64,000 nucleotides of DNA from Candidatus Endonucleibacter bathymodioli (GTDB lineage Bacteria; Pseudomonadota; Gammaproteobacteria; Pseudomonadales; Endozoicomonadaceae): the NCBI GenBank assembly GCA_030674915.1, contig JASXSV010000005.1, forward strand, positions 1 through 64,000. Reading direction: 5' to 3'. The notes under the pieces were generated by a model. The model saw only the letters and a program-made list of their open reading frames with translations. It did not search any database and was not told where the DNA came from. The position numbers were made by a program, and so were the translations under genes. This document shows, one piece after another, positions 37,290-47,041 of this stretch. The stretch's first letter is position 1, and each line of letters starts with the position of its first letter.

Positions 37290-38747
37290 TTATGCAAGAC
37301 GTTTCCGTTCATTTGAAGGTGGAATATTCAAGGATTCTCTATATTTGGCAATGGTCCTCCGAGCCACCTTTATACCTTGATCACTTAGCAATGAAGATAT
37401 TCTATTATCACTCAAAGGTTTTCGTGAACTTTCTTGAGTAACCATCTTTTTAATCAATGCCCTGATCGCTATAGATGAACACCCAGCGCCCTCTGCAGTA
37501 CTTAGATTACTAGAAAAAAAGTACTTCAACTCAAACAGACCTTTGGGCGTGTGCATATATTTTCGGGTTGTTACTCTAGAAATAGTAGATTCATGCATCC
37601 CGACCTCCTCGGCGATATCGGCTAATATCATAGGCTTCATAGCTTCATCACCATCAATAAAAAAACTCTGCTGATATTCAACAATTTTGCTAGCCACCTT
37701 GAGCAAAGTATCATTTCTGTATTGCAGGTTCTTCAAAAACCATTTTGCTTCCTGCAGATTATTCTTCATAAACATATTGTCTACGGATTTATTAGCTCTT
37801 TGTACCAGAGAAGCGTATTTGTTATTAATTCCCAATCTGGGCAATGCTCCGGAGTTTAACTCAGCTTGCCAGACATGATTGCGTTTACTAACGGTGATAT
37901 CAGGAGCAACATACTCTGATTGAGATTGCTCTATTTCTGCGCCAGGGCGAGGGCACAGGCTTTGAATGAGCTGAAGAGCCTCTCTTAGTTCGTTTTCTTT
38001 CAACTTCGTTTTTTTCATTATACCCATATAATCATGAGCACCAAGGGCTATTAAGTAATTATTGATCAACATGAAAGCTGTTCTTTTTACATCATCAAGT
38101 ACTTGCCTCTGCACTAGCTGCACATGTAAACACTGGGCTAAGCTTTCACTGGCACAACCAACGGGATCAAACTGTTGAATACGATGTTGCACCATTACTA
38201 CTTCATCCCTGTCGAGATCGTCCAAATCATCCACCAAGGTCAAAAAAATAGTCCCTATATCACTTGTTAGATAACCATCAGCGCTTACAGATTCAATAAT
38301 AGTCAGACCTATTAAACGGTCTCTATTACTCATAGATGTAAGATGGAGCTGCCATTCAAGATGATCCTGTAAAGTACCAGCGACAACTGACCTAGCATAG
38401 GGGTCTCTGTCATCACTTGACGACGGCGGAAGGCTTGAATAAACACTATCCCAGTTAACGTCAATAGATAATTCAGAAGGAATTGTTTCAGACCATTCAG
38501 ACTCCTCTTGAGCTGGTTTTTCTGGTAATGCCTCACTAAAATCTACAGCCAACTCACCCGTCAACTGCCCATCATCGGATGTTGCCGAGGGGCTATCTTC
38601 TGCCTCCAGCATTGGGTTAGACTCCAGCACTTCCTGGATTTCTTGTTGCAAATCCACAGTAGACAACTGCAGCAAGCGTATCGCCTGCTGTAGCTGAGGA
38701 GTCATTGCCAGATGCTGCCCCATCGTGAGCTGTAAAGATGGCTTCAT
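37290..38747 (-). CDS. rpoN: RNA polymerase sigma-54 factor
   Basis: 485 aa. Region I is the glutamine-rich start (MGQHLAMTPQLQQAIRLLQL), an acidic region II follows, then the core-binding domain and helix-turn-helix, ending in the RpoN box ARRTIAKYRESLNIPPSNERKR that contacts the -24 element. Needs AAA+ activators to open promoters at GG-N10-GC sites. lptB, usually upstream, is absent; an IS5-family element lies there instead. The gene itself is intact. Confidence 0.97.
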   Translation of the reverse strand: MKPSLQLTMGQHLAMTPQLQQAIRLLQLSTVDLQQEIQEVLESNPMLEAEDSPSATSDDGQLTGELAVDFSEALPEKPAQEESEWSETIPSELSIDVNWDSVYSSLPPSSSDDRDPYARSVVAGTLQDHLEWQLHLTSMSNRDRLIGLTIIESVSADGYLTSDIGTIFLTLVDDLDDLDRDEVVMVQHRIQQFDPVGCASESLAQCLHVQLVQRQVLDDVKRTAFMLINNYLIALGAHDYMGIMKKTKLKENELREALQLIQSLCPRPGAEIEQSQSEYVAPDITVSKRNHVWQAELNSGALPRLGINNKYASLVQRANKSVDNMFMKNNLQEAKWFLKNLQYRNDTLLKVASKIVEYQQSFFIDGDEAMKPMILADIAEEVGMHESTISRVTTRKYMHTPKGLFELKYFFSSNLSTAEGAGCSSIAIRALIKKMVTQESSRKPLSDNRISSLLSDQGIKVARRTIAKYRESLNIPPSNERKRLA

Positions 38748-39007
38748 AGGACAACCGTATACCTTTACTTTATTTTAAATGCTCGCAAAAACAGGCGTTT
38801 CGAGCAAAGACGTAGTCGCAAGTTGTATTACACACGTCGTGTTTTATGGTGTGGAGAATATAATTTAGCTCGCTTACCACAATTATTTGGTTGTTTATAC
38901 TTACTAACATCCTCTCTTGCTTTCCTCTATATTTCTAAAACATACGAGGTATCTATTACAACCCTATCGGTTATGCGAGCAAAAGCAACTGATTTTTTAA
39001 TTATATT

Positions 39008-40206
39008 GAGACCTTTGCACGATAACGCTGCATAAGCCCCACTATTAATGAAATTGTATTTTTTTAGGATAAAGCCTTAAAAAACACAATTACAGTTCGA
39101 ATATGCGCCATTCGAGCCATTTCACCCTTCATTTTCGATTTTCAGACGCAACTTGCCTGCTGAATCGATAAACCTCGTTTAATATTGTGCGCCACACACA
39201 TTATTTCAAAACGTGTGCGATTTCGGCTTAAGCCAAGATAACGAGCTTTCGCCATGCCGTAGTGTAATTTCAAAACGCCAAATACTCGCTCCACAGTGCA
39301 GCGCACGCCAGAATGTAAACGGTTAAAGCACTTATCATGTTCTGTTAATGGTTTATTTCGATAAGCACGTCTTATTATTCTGTTATCAATATTTCTATCA
39401 TCCAGCCATTCACTGTGCTTCTTGCTGGAATAAGCACTATCCGCATAAACAGACGACTCTTCACCATCTAATAGCTCAGTGAAACAATTTGAATCGTGAA
39501 TATTTCCTGCTGTGTAACCGATCGATTTTATCAACCCATCCTCATCGACATTTATGTGCGCTTTATAGCCGTAGGTACTTTTACTCTTCCCGTCAGAACC
39601 TGCTTTCACGTTCCACTTCGCGTCAGGATCCTGTGTTGAGTGCTTGTCTTTATCCTTATTTGGGCGACACTGTTTAGCCTCAATTACGCTAGCATCAACA
39701 ATACTGATACCTCCAGATTTAATATAAAGACCTTTATCTATAAGCTGGGAATTGATTTCTTGAAGCAACTTATCCATAAGCAACAACTTATCGAGCTTCT
39801 GTCTAAATCGCCAAAAAGTACTGTGGTCCGGCACTGACTCTGAAATGTCGAGCGCAATAAATCGACGAAATAAAAGATCGCGAGCAAGTTGTTTCTCTAG
39901 GGCCGAATCGCTTAATTTATACCAACTTTGCAGCAGCAGTGCCTTAAACATCATCAGTGGAGGCCATGCCTTTTCGCCTCGAGAACTTGAATGTATATCT
40001 TTCAGATGATGCTCTAAGCGATCCCAATCAATGAGTTCATGGACAGAGTCGAGTTCTTTCACTGCATCGTGATCAATCAGCATTGAATCTGCTAGACTGC
40101 GTTGTTTCAGATTTTTCCAAGCCATAATTTCACCGAAAGGCATTGATTGTGCAAGGCTTATTATACCTGATTTTCAGTTATTTAGCGAGATTCGTGCAAA
40201 GGTCTC
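39008..40206 (-). mobile_element. Complete IS5-family insertion sequence
   Basis: Ends GAGACCTTTGCACGA (left) and TCGTGCAAAGGTCTC (right), a 15-bp perfect inverted repeat, enclosing one transposase gene. Length 1.2 kb. I could not see an unambiguous target duplication (left flank TATT, right flank ATAT). Solo left ends of the same element occur at 53200 and 63003, and the element B family shares its ends, so it is or was active in this genome. Confidence 0.93.
39142..40143 (-). CDS. IS5-family transposase
   Basis: 333 aa, full length. An N-terminal DUF772-type helix-turn-helix (PPLMMFKALLLQSWYKLSDS, LARDLLFRRFIALDISESVP, DHSTFWRFRQKL) precedes the DDE catalytic domain: first D in GGISIVDASVIEA, second in SSVYADSAYSS, and E in RCTVERVFGVLKLHYG. 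No frameshift is needed. A second ATG six codons in (MAWKNLKQRS) is an alternative start. Flanked by the element's terminal repeats. Confidence 0.95.
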   Translation of the reverse strand: MPFGEIMAWKNLKQRSLADSMLIDHDAVKELDSVHELIDWDRLEHHLKDIHSSSRGEKAWPPLMMFKALLLQSWYKLSDSALEKQLARDLLFRRFIALDISESVPDHSTFWRFRQKLDKLLLMDKLLQEINSQLIDKGLYIKSGGISIVDASVIEAKQCRPNKDKDKHSTQDPDAKWNVKAGSDGKSKSTYGYKAHINVDEDGLIKSIGYTAGNIHDSNCFTELLDGEESSVYADSAYSSKKHSEWLDDRNIDNRIIRRAYRNKPLTEHDKCFNRLHSGVRCTVERVFGVLKLHYGMAKARYLGLSRNRTRFEIMCVAHNIKRGLSIQQASCV

Positions 40207-40314
40207 ATATTAGGAGCTCAGCATAACTCAACAAACTCGTTCATATTCTGGTAAAATACAGACATTAAATAATACTTTACACCACAGCCAAACTCTTCAT
40301 ATCAACCACTATCC

Positions 40315-40441
40315 CACACCATTTCCATCAATGGTGTGGGTAGTCGATATGCGCAAGCCCCCCATGATCCTACAAACAGTAGTTTCTTGGGATGAGTGAG
40401 AACAGTCAACAACCCCACACTCTCATTGGTAACTAGTAGAG
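40315..40441. repeat. Palindromic element A, copy 14
   Basis: CACACCATTTCCATCAATGG ... CAAGCCCCCCATGATCCTAC ... GAGTGAGAACAGTCAACAAC CCCACACT. Follows the IS element and precedes the 3' end of rpe. Confidence 0.7.
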
Positions 40442-40504
40442 ATGTTAACTTGGAGCAGCTTTGTAATATTGTATGAATTAAAGGAGACAGCAGACTAGTG
40501 TCGC

Positions 40505-41182
40505 TTACAATGCGTTTACTTTATTTAGTTCATTTCTCATCTCACTAATGACTAACTCATAATCATCAGCTTTGAAAATAGCGGCCCCTGCAACAAAAGC
40601 ATCCGCTCCAGCCTCTGCAATTTGACGAATATTTTGAACGCCAATACCTCCATCCACTTCAAGCCTTATAACAAGGCCACTATCTTCAATTATTTTACGG
40701 ACACGACATAATTTTCTCAGAACAGATTGGATCAATTTTTGGCCTGCAAAGCCAGGATTTACAGACATGAGTAGAACCATATCAATCTTATCAATTACAT
40801 ACTCGATAATATCTGGGCTCGTTGCAGGATTTAAAGCTAAGCCCGCTTTACAGCCCCCCTCTCTAATCAATTGCAGACTACGGTCTATATGCTTAGATGC
40901 CTCTGGATGAAAGGTGATCATAGAGGCTCCTGCTTTGATGAAATCGCCAATCAACTGATCAACCGGAGTCGCCATCAAGTGCACGTCAATAGGTGCTGCT
41001 ATACCGTAATCTCGTAGAGCTTGGCAAACTGCAGGCCCAATGGTCAAATTGGGAACGTAGTGATTATCCATTACATCAAAATGAATCCAGTCAGCGTCAG
41101 CTTTAAGGACGTTCTCAACTTCTTCTCCAAGACGAGCAAAATCAGCAGAAAGAATACTCGGAGCAATAATAAAATCACGCAT
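40505..41182 (-). CDS. rpe: Ribulose-phosphate 3-epimerase
   Basis: 225-aa TIM barrel interconverting ribulose-5-phosphate and xylulose-5-phosphate. Family motifs: [38 protein letters not shown] (metal-binding H and D), VDVHLM-type [19 protein letters not shown] and LEVDGGIG. Start at 41182 ([11 protein letters not shown]) is chosen because GGAAG lies eight bases upstream and it matches the family; the frame runs 12 codons further without support. Single gene. Confidence 0.96.
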   Translation of the reverse strand: MRDFIIAPSILSADFARLGEEVENVLKADADWIHFDVMDNHYVPNLTIGPAVCQALRDYGIAAPIDVHLMATPVDQLIGDFIKAGASMITFHPEASKHIDRSLQLIREGGCKAGLALNPATSPDIIEYVIDKIDMVLLMSVNPGFAGQKLIQSVLRKLCRVRKIIEDSGLVIRLEVDGGIGVQNIRQIAEAGADAFVAGAAIFKADDYELVISEMRNELNKVNAL

Positions 41183-41226
41183 ATTCGGGCTTCCAGTCAA
41201 TACTAAAGTGAATTGCAAAAGCTTTC

Positions 41227-41350
41227 GGTATACCCATACTTCTTGAAGGCATAGGGTTGCTGACGACTCTTCCTTCCTTCAATCATTTATTACTACTCAC
41301 TGGTCCATAAAGCTTCTTATACTAGCACTCTTAATGGTAACGAGTATAAA
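41227..41350. repeat. Palindromic element A, copy 15
   Basis: GGTATACCCATACTTCTTGA ... CAATCATTTATTACTACTCA ... CTCTTAATGGTAACGAGTAT. Confidence 0.65.
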
Positions 41351-41465
41351 ACACAGAAGGAACATCGGACAGTACAAATAAACATGTTTCTGCTGGTCTC
41401 ATCAAAATCACCAGGAAATCTGGACTATAATTGCAAGTTATTGGTTGCAAGCAGTATGCCTCACC

Positions 41466-41597
41466 TATACTAATTACCATTTGACGGTGTGAGCAGGCAA
41501 AAACGAGCTAATTCCCACAAACTTAAAAGCAATAGGTAATTGGGGCAAGTAAGAGCAGCCAACAACCTCACACCTTCAATGGTAATGGGTGTTTGTA
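41466..41597. repeat. Palindromic element A, copy 16 (well preserved)
   Basis: ATACTAATTACCATTTGACG GTGTGAGCAGGC on the left and CCTCACACCTTCAATGGTAA TGGGTG on the right, with GGTAATTGGGGCAAGTAAGA in the core. Confidence 0.8.
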
Positions 41598-41716
41598 TTT
41601 GAAAAGGTATCGACCCCCTCCGATAATTATTTTTGGTAAACCCTCCAATTATCTCTATTTTATATGCCGTCTAGGAGCCAGCAGGTGAATGTATGATTTT
41701 TTATTGACTAAAAGGT

Positions 41717-41745
41717 TTCACTTTACGCCTATCAATGGTTATAAT
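41717..41745 (+). promoter_or_regulatory. Putative sigma-70 promoter of rplM-rpsI
   Basis: TTCACT (41717-41722), 17 bp, TATAAT (41740-41745), about 175 bp upstream of rplM. Confidence 0.55.
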
Positions 41746-41830
41746 GCCAACCCTGCCTCCATATTTGAGCGTGAGCTCCTGATTTTTAAACAGGTCGTTC
41801 TGGTAATTTATTATTGCCTGACCCAAAAGC

Positions 41831-41865
41831 AGAGGGTAGAGGGTAGAGGGTAGAGGGTAGAGGGT
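41831..41865. repeat. 7-bp tandem repeat in the rplM leader
   Basis: Five copies of AGAGGGT about 55 bp before the rplM start codon. Confidence 0.9.
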
Positions 41866-41920
41866 TGGCCAAGTAAAAACAGGAAGCTGCTAAAGCAATT
41901 TCCTTGTGAGGCAATGTTAA

Positions 41921-42349
41921 ATGAAAACTTTTAATGCAAAACCGGAAACAGTCAAACGTGACTGGTATGTAGTTGACGCCGAGAGTCGAACGCTAGGTCG
42001 TATGGCCTCTCAGATTGCTTCCCGCTTGCGTGGCAAGCACAAACCGGAATATACTCCCCATGTGGATACTGGTGACTACATCGTAGTTGTTAATGCGGAG
42101 AAGGTGTGTGTAACTGGTCGTAAAGCATCTGATAAGATGTATCACCATCATACTGGCTTTCCTGGTGGGTTGCGCTCTGTGAATTTCAAAACTCTCATAG
42201 ATCACAAACCTGAAATGTTAATTGAGCTGGCGGTTAAGGGCATGCTGCCCCGTAATTCTCTGGGCCGCTCTATGTTCGCCAAACTGAAGGTTTATGCAGG
42301 CAGTGAGCATCCACACGCTGCTCAGCAGCCTCAGAAACTGGAAATCTGA
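41921..42349 (+). CDS. rplM: 50S ribosomal protein L13
   Basis: 142 aa, full family length. [52 protein letters not shown] and the [20 protein letters not shown] segment are diagnostic. An early assembly protein of the 50S subunit. Twelve bases separate it from rpsI; the two form the conserved L13-S9 operon. GAGG lies upstream of the ATG. Confidence 0.98.
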   Translation: MKTFNAKPETVKRDWYVVDAESRTLGRMASQIASRLRGKHKPEYTPHVDTGDYIVVVNAEKVCVTGRKASDKMYHHHTGFPGGLRSVNFKTLIDHKPEMLIELAVKGMLPRNSLGRSMFAKLKVYAGSEHPHAAQQPQKLEI

Positions 42350-42361
42350 TAGGGGACAGCT

Positions 42362-42754
42362 GTGTCTGTGACTCAATATTATGGAACTGGGCGTCGGAAG
42401 TCCTCCACCGCACGAGTTTTTCTAAGGCTTGGTTCTGGCAAAATACTTGTCAACGGCAGAGCCTTAGACGAGTATTTCGGTCGTGAAACCGCATGCATGA
42501 TTGTTCGTCAGCCTCTAGTGCTGACGGAAATGACTGAAAAGTTCGATGCAAAGATTACCGTCTCCGGTGGCGGCGGTTCTGGTCAAGCCGGTGCGATTCG
42601 GCATGGCATCACTCGCGCTCTGATGCAATACGATGAAACTCTGCGCCCACCATTGCGTAAAGCTGGTTATGTTACTCGTGATGCCCGTGAGGTTGAGCGT
42701 AAGAAGGTAGGTCTGCGCAAAGCTCGTAAGCGTCCACAGTTCTCTAAACGTTAA
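42362..42754 (+). CDS. rpsI: 30S ribosomal protein S9
   Basis: 130 aa. GTG start ([20 protein letters not shown]), [20 protein letters not shown] and the C-terminal tail [17 protein letters not shown], whose last residues contact P-site tRNA. Complete. A terminator follows. Confidence 0.98.
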   Translation: MSVTQYYGTGRRKSSTARVFLRLGSGKILVNGRALDEYFGRETACMIVRQPLVLTEMTEKFDAKITVSGGGGSGQAGAIRHGITRALMQYDETLRPPLRKAGYVTRDAREVERKKVGLRKARKRPQFSKR

Positions 42755-42810
42755 TAATAGGCCTGCAGCACTTTTTTGTGCTTGCATCCTAATATTTACG
42801 CTTTTAATCA

Positions 42811-42855
42811 GAAAACAAACACTTGCCATAGAGCTGAGTGTTTGTTTGTGCTTTC
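42811..42855 (+). terminator. Terminator of rplM-rpsI
   Basis: CAAACACT (42816-42823) pairs with AGTGTTTG (42837-42844), followed by TTTGTGCTTTCTT. The stem is A+T rich but complete. Confidence 0.65.
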
Positions 42856-42869
42856 TTCACCCTTAAAAA

Positions 42870-43080
42870 TTATTCCCATTATGATGTAATAAGCGACAAA
42901 CAAGCGAACCTCATGACCCTAGGATAGTACGATATCTAGTGCTAGATATCAGTAGAAAACCTTACTACGTCAAGGGAAATGGATATAGGCTGCAAGCAAC
43001 CTCCCCCATGAGACTACGAATAGTAGATGATTGCGGCAAGTCGCCAACAATGCCTTACCCACCATGAAAACTGGTATAAC
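42870..43080. repeat. Palindromic element A, copies 17 and 18 (composite)
   Basis: Two overlapping decayed copies: ATTCCCATTATGATGTAATA AGCGACAAACAAGCGAACC, then an inserted short palindrome GATATCTAGTGCTAGATATC (42931-42950), then GAGACTACGAATAGTAGATG ATTG and CCACCATGAAAACTGGTATA. Confidence 0.6.
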
Positions 43081-43229
43081 ATCCTCTTCCCATCAAAGTA
43101 TTTTCTTACCTTCTTGTTTTGTGGAGAATACCTCATTCGTACCGAGAGTTTATTTTTAGAATGATCATTTTTTATTATAAGGTAATACGCTTGCGTTGCG
43201 TCTGATTAACAAACAGGTGTGACTACAAA

Positions 43230-43372
43230 TATATACCAGTTACCATTGAGCGAACGAAAAGGAAACAAGCGAGCGAAGCCCCAATAAGCCTACAACTATC
43301 AGTCTTTTTGGTTGAGCGAGCCAGTCAACAACCTCTACCCATTTCAAGGCAGAATGGTGTAGATATGGAGAT
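43230..43372. repeat. Palindromic element A, copy 19
   Basis: ATATACCAGTTACCATTGAG ... AAACAAGCGAGCGAAGCCCC AATAAGCCTAC ... GAGCCAGTCAACAACCTCTA. Upstream of petA. Confidence 0.75.
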
Positions 43373-43683
43373 GGTAGCCGCATTATTTTGATTCAATAAT
43401 TTGATGGAATCAGTCTAAATAGTGTTATATCCTTTTTCATAATAAAAAAAGCAAGTAGTATGTAGCGGTCTTGGGGAATAAATTGAGTACAGATCAACCT
43501 GTAGGAAGTAACAAGCTAATTTTTAAGTTATGGCGTAATTATTCTAAAATAGCTATTTTACTACAAATAATGCTTTTAATTGCCAATAATGTGATCTGTA
43601 AAAATATGATATTGCTCTACCAAGAAAACACCTGAACAAAAAGAGAAGTTTTTGAGTCAAGGCTCAATGTGGAGAGTATGTTT
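43373..43683. other. Leader region of petABC
   Basis: About 310 bp, A+T rich, with no gene or repeat that I recognise; it presumably holds the petABC promoter, but no convincing -35/-10 pair could be chosen. Confidence 0.4.
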
Positions 43684-44277
43684 ATGTGTGATAACGGCGT
43701 AAACAATAGTCGGCGGCGCTTTCTTGTGGCAGCGACTTCTGTAATCGGTGCTTTAGGGGCTGTTGGGGTCGCCACACCGTTCATCAAATCCTGGTACCCT
43801 AGTGCAAAAGCAAAGGCCGCAGGAGCACCGGTAAAAGTAAATATCAGCAAACTGGAGCCTGGCCAGCAAGTTATTTATGAGTGGCGAGGAAAACCAGTGT
43901 TTGTTCTTCGGCGAACTAAGGCAATGTTAGATGCAGCCAGAACACAAGCTGATCGTCTTAGAGATCCTAGTTCGGATAATTCTGAGCAACCAGAATATAC
44001 TAAGAATGAATTTCGTGCGATAAAAGATGAATTTTTGGTGTTGATAGGACTGTGTACCCACCTTGGCTGTTCACCAAAATTTATGCCCGAAGTTAAGCCT
44101 ATGGAGTTTGATAATCTTTGGAAAGGCGGATATTTCTGCCCTTGTCATGGTTCGCGCTTTGATCTGGCCGGTCGAGTTTATAAAGGAGTTCCGGCACCCA
44201 CCAACCTTGTAGTTCCGCCTCACGTTTTTGTAACGGATGATATTTTGGTTATTGGTGAAGAGGAAGGTAAAGCATAA
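43684..44277 (+). CDS. petA: Ubiquinol-cytochrome c reductase, Rieske iron-sulfur subunit
   Basis: 197 aa. A twin-arginine-type N-terminus (NNSRRRFLVAATSVIGALGA) anchors the protein in the inner membrane with its head in the periplasm; the 2Fe-2S cluster is bound by CTHLGCSPKF and CPCHGSRFD. ATG at 43684 is chosen because GGAGAG lies seven bases upstream. Its stop overlaps the petB start by one base. First gene of the bc1 operon. Confidence 0.96.
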   Translation: MCDNGVNNSRRRFLVAATSVIGALGAVGVATPFIKSWYPSAKAKAAGAPVKVNISKLEPGQQVIYEWRGKPVFVLRRTKAMLDAARTQADRLRDPSSDNSEQPEYTKNEFRAIKDEFLVLIGLCTHLGCSPKFMPEVKPMEFDNLWKGGYFCPCHGSRFDLAGRVYKGVPAPTNLVVPPHVFVTDDILVIGEEEGKA

Positions 44278-45512
44278 TGACAGTGAAATTTATGGATTGG
44301 CTGAATGCTAGGTTACCGGTTACCAAAGTTTGGGAAGACCATCTTAGCAAATATTACGCCCCCAAGAATTTTAATTTTTTTTACTTTTTTGGTTCGTTAG
44401 CACTACTTGTTCTGGTTAATCAGTTATTGACTGGCATATGGCTAACCATGAGCTATGTTCCTAGCGCAGAGCAAGCTTTTGCATCCGTAGAATACATCAT
44501 GCGCGATGTTGAGTATGGGTGGTTGATTCGGTACATGCACTCCACCGGCGCCTCTATGTTTTTTATTGTCATTTATCTGCATATGTTCAGGGGGGTGATA
44601 TATGGCTCATATCAGGCACCTCGTGAACTGGTGTGGATTTTTGGTATGGCTATTTATCTGAGTTTGATGGCAGAGGCTTTTATGGGCTACTTGCTGCCTT
44701 GGGGGCAGATGTCATACTGGGGAGCCCAGGTCATTATTTCATTGTTTGGCGCCATTCCTGTTATTGGGTCTGGCCTGCAAGAATTTATTCGAGGGGACTA
44801 TCTGATATCCGGTATTACTCTGAATCGTTTTTTTGCTCTGCACGTTGTGGCACTGCCTATTGTAATATTGGGATTGGTGTTACTTCATATTATTGCTTTG
44901 CACGAAGTAGGCTCTAACAACCCTGACGGTATTGAAATCAAAAAGAATAAAGGGTCCGATGGTATACCGCTGGACGGCATTCCTTTTCACCCCTACTACA
45001 CAGTAAAGGACATTGTAGGTGTAGTAGTTTTTCTGTTTGTGTTTTGCGGCGTCATCTTTTTCCTACCAGAAATGGGTGGTTATTTCCTAGAACACGCCAA
45101 TTTTGAGCAAGCTGACAACCTGAAAACGCCTGAACATATTGCACCAGTATGGTATTTTGGTGCGTTTTACACTATTTTACGAGCTATCACCTTTGATATT
45201 GGATTTATAGACTCTAAGCTGGGTGGTGTTATAGCAATGGGAGGAGCTATTGCTATTTTGTTTGTGCTGCCCTGGCTTGATCGTAGTCCCGTAAAATCAT
45301 GGCGGTATAAAGGTATGTATAGCAAAATAGGCATTGTAGTTTTTTCTATAGCTTTTATCACCTTGACTTATCTAGGCACGCAATCAACAACTGAAGGCAG
45401 AACGTTGGTGGCTCAGATATGCACTCTGCTGTACTTCGCTTTTTTCTTATTGATGCCATTTTATACTCGATATGAGAAAACTAAACCTGAACCAAAGAGG
45501 GTGACGGGCTAA
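44277..45512 (+). CDS. petB: Cytochrome b subunit of the bc1 complex
   Basis: 411 aa, eight membrane helices. Haem-ligand histidines sit in YMHSTGASMFFIVIYLHMFRG and in the HVVALPIVILGLVLLHIIALHEVGSN pair; the Qo-site PEWY-type motif appears as PVWYFGAFYTILRA. It is the full-length proteobacterial form rather than a split b6/subunit IV. Overlaps petC by one base. Confidence 0.97.
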   Translation: MTVKFMDWLNARLPVTKVWEDHLSKYYAPKNFNFFYFFGSLALLVLVNQLLTGIWLTMSYVPSAEQAFASVEYIMRDVEYGWLIRYMHSTGASMFFIVIYLHMFRGVIYGSYQAPRELVWIFGMAIYLSLMAEAFMGYLLPWGQMSYWGAQVIISLFGAIPVIGSGLQEFIRGDYLISGITLNRFFALHVVALPIVILGLVLLHIIALHEVGSNNPDGIEIKKNKGSDGIPLDGIPFHPYYTVKDIVGVVVFLFVFCGVIFFLPEMGGYFLEHANFEQADNLKTPEHIAPVWYFGAFYTILRAITFDIGFIDSKLGGVIAMGGAIAILFVLPWLDRSPVKSWRYKGMYSKIGIVVFSIAFITLTYLGTQSTTEGRTLVAQICTLLYFAFFLLMPFYTRYEKTKPEPKRVTG

Positions 45513-46273
45513 TGAAAAGAATAATACTAACCCTAATATTAATCTTTATTCCAATTATGGTGATTTCCTCTACTGGAGATGGATATCCGTTAGACAAAGT
45601 AGATACGGATCACACCGACAAAGCTTCTTTGCAGAGAGGGTTGAAGTATTATCAAAATTATTGCTCTGGTTGTCACTCTACTGGTTTTCAGCGATACGAG
45701 CGGGTGGCTGACGATCTAGGAATTCCCCATGATTTGATGATGAATAATCTAGTATTTACTAAAGACACTAAAATTGGGGATTTGATGACTAATAATATGA
45801 ACCCTAAGGATGCTAAAAAATGGTTTGGTATTGCTCCACCTGATTTAACCTTGGTTGCCAGAGTAAGGGGAGAAGACTGGCTATACACTTTCCTTAGAAC
45901 TTTCTATGAAGATCCAACACGGCCTTGGGGGGTGAATAATAAAGTTTTCCCTGATGTTGCAATGCCTTATGTTTTGATGGACCTTCAAGGAGTACAGATT
46001 GATACTTGCGAAGGTATAGATGATTCCAATGAAAAAGATCCTCTAACTGGTGAGAAGCTCTGTGGTTTAAAAGTGGATTCTGAACGCAAGGGAAGTATGA
46101 CGCCAACAGAATTTGATCAGGCTATATATGACTTGGTTAATTTCTTATCTTATTCTGCCGAACCAATGAAAATGGAGCGCCAACGTTTAGGAGTTTATGT
46201 CTTATTGTTCCTTCTAGTTTTCTTTGTTTTTGCTTATTTTCTTAAACGTGAATACTGGAAAGACATACACTAG
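45512..46273 (+). CDS. petC: Cytochrome c1 subunit of the bc1 complex
   Basis: 253 aa with a signal peptide (about 20 residues), the haem-attachment site NYCSGCHSTGFQRY and a C-terminal membrane anchor (LGVYVLLFLLVFFVFAYFLKREYWKDIH). It passes electrons from the Rieske centre to soluble cytochromes or the cbb3 oxidase whose assembly genes lie at 21-27 kb. The sspA-sspB genes that usually follow are missing. Confidence 0.96.
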   Translation: MKRIILTLILIFIPIMVISSTGDGYPLDKVDTDHTDKASLQRGLKYYQNYCSGCHSTGFQRYERVADDLGIPHDLMMNNLVFTKDTKIGDLMTNNMNPKDAKKWFGIAPPDLTLVARVRGEDWLYTFLRTFYEDPTRPWGVNNKVFPDVAMPYVLMDLQGVQIDTCEGIDDSNEKDPLTGEKLCGLKVDSERKGSMTPTEFDQAIYDLVNFLSYSAEPMKMERQRLGVYVLLFLLVFFVFAYFLKREYWKDIH

Positions 46274-46402
46274 GTAGTTTGTCGCCACCCTAAAAGGTGT
46301 AATAGGCGACAGGCGAGCGAATCCACATGAGCTACAAGTAGTAAGTGATTGGACTGTGAGAGGTAGTCAATAACCGCTACTTTTCAAGGAGAATGGCTAT
46401 AG
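46272..46402. repeat. Palindromic element A, copy 20
   Basis: AGTTTGTCGCCACC, AATAGGCGACAGGCGAGCGA, CTACAAGTAGTAAGTGATTG and AGTCAATAACCGCTAC; arms partly lost. Begins at the petC stop. Confidence 0.65.
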
Positions 46403-46501
46403 GCCACTAGCGATTAAGGTAAACCAACTCATCTCTATATCTCAAAAGGAGATGAGCAATTAATATTGATAAATTTGTGGAATGGTATATTTATATTAGC
46501 T

Positions 46502-47041
46502 ATGAGTAAATCACTTAGAGATCAGTTGATGAAAACTGGGCTTGCCACCAAACAGCAAACCCTTAAGGCAAAAACTTCTGTCAAGAAAAAGAAAAAGGAG
46601 GCGGCGACTCATGGTGTTTCTACAGAGCAGGAATTACGAAGACAGCAGCTGAAAGCAGAGAAAGCCGAGCAAACTGAACGAGATCGCTTATTGAACCGTA
46701 AGAGAGAGGAGGAAAAAAACAACAATGCCATAATGGCCCAGGTCCTGCAATTAATTGAACGCAATTCTATATCGCGCAAGAAAGGTGATGTTGGTTATCA
46801 TTTTGTCTATGAAGGAAAAGTTAAAAAACTGTATGTTACTGAGACTATTCAGAGCCAGCTAAGCAAGGGGCTGTTGGCCATAGCTGTTCAAAAAGAAGAA
46901 TTTATACTGATACCGGTACCTGTTGCTAAAAAAATAGCTGAAAGAATGCCTAATATTATCGTTCTTCAAAATCAGAAAGAGCAAGTGGATAATGATGACT
47001 GGTATGCCGATTATCAAATTCCAGATGACTTAATGTGGTAA
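46502..47041 (+). CDS. DUF2058 family (YaiL-like) protein
   Basis: 179 aa. Typical start MSKSLRDQLMKTGLATKQQ, a long charged, lysine/arginine/glutamate-rich coiled segment (residues 20-75), then NAIMAQVLQLIERNSISRKK GDVGYHFVYEGKVKKLYV and VPVAKKIAERMPNIIV. Cytosolic, function not established; the basic tail suggests nucleic-acid or ribosome contact. The ATG at 46502 matches the family start; the frame continues 12 codons upstream without support. Confidence 0.88.
   Translation: MSKSLRDQLMKTGLATKQQTLKAKTSVKKKKKEAATHGVSTEQELRRQQLKAEKAEQTERDRLLNRKREEEKNNNAIMAQVLQLIERNSISRKKGDVGYHFVYEGKVKKLYVTETIQSQLSKGLLAIAVQKEEFILIPVPVAKKIAERMPNIIVLQNQKEQVDNDDWYADYQIPDDLMW

Larger units (their letters stand above)
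41219..41716. other. Spacer with two palindromic elements
   Basis: Holds element A copies 15 and 16 between the divergent rpe and rplM-rpsI units; no gene. Confidence 0.5.
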
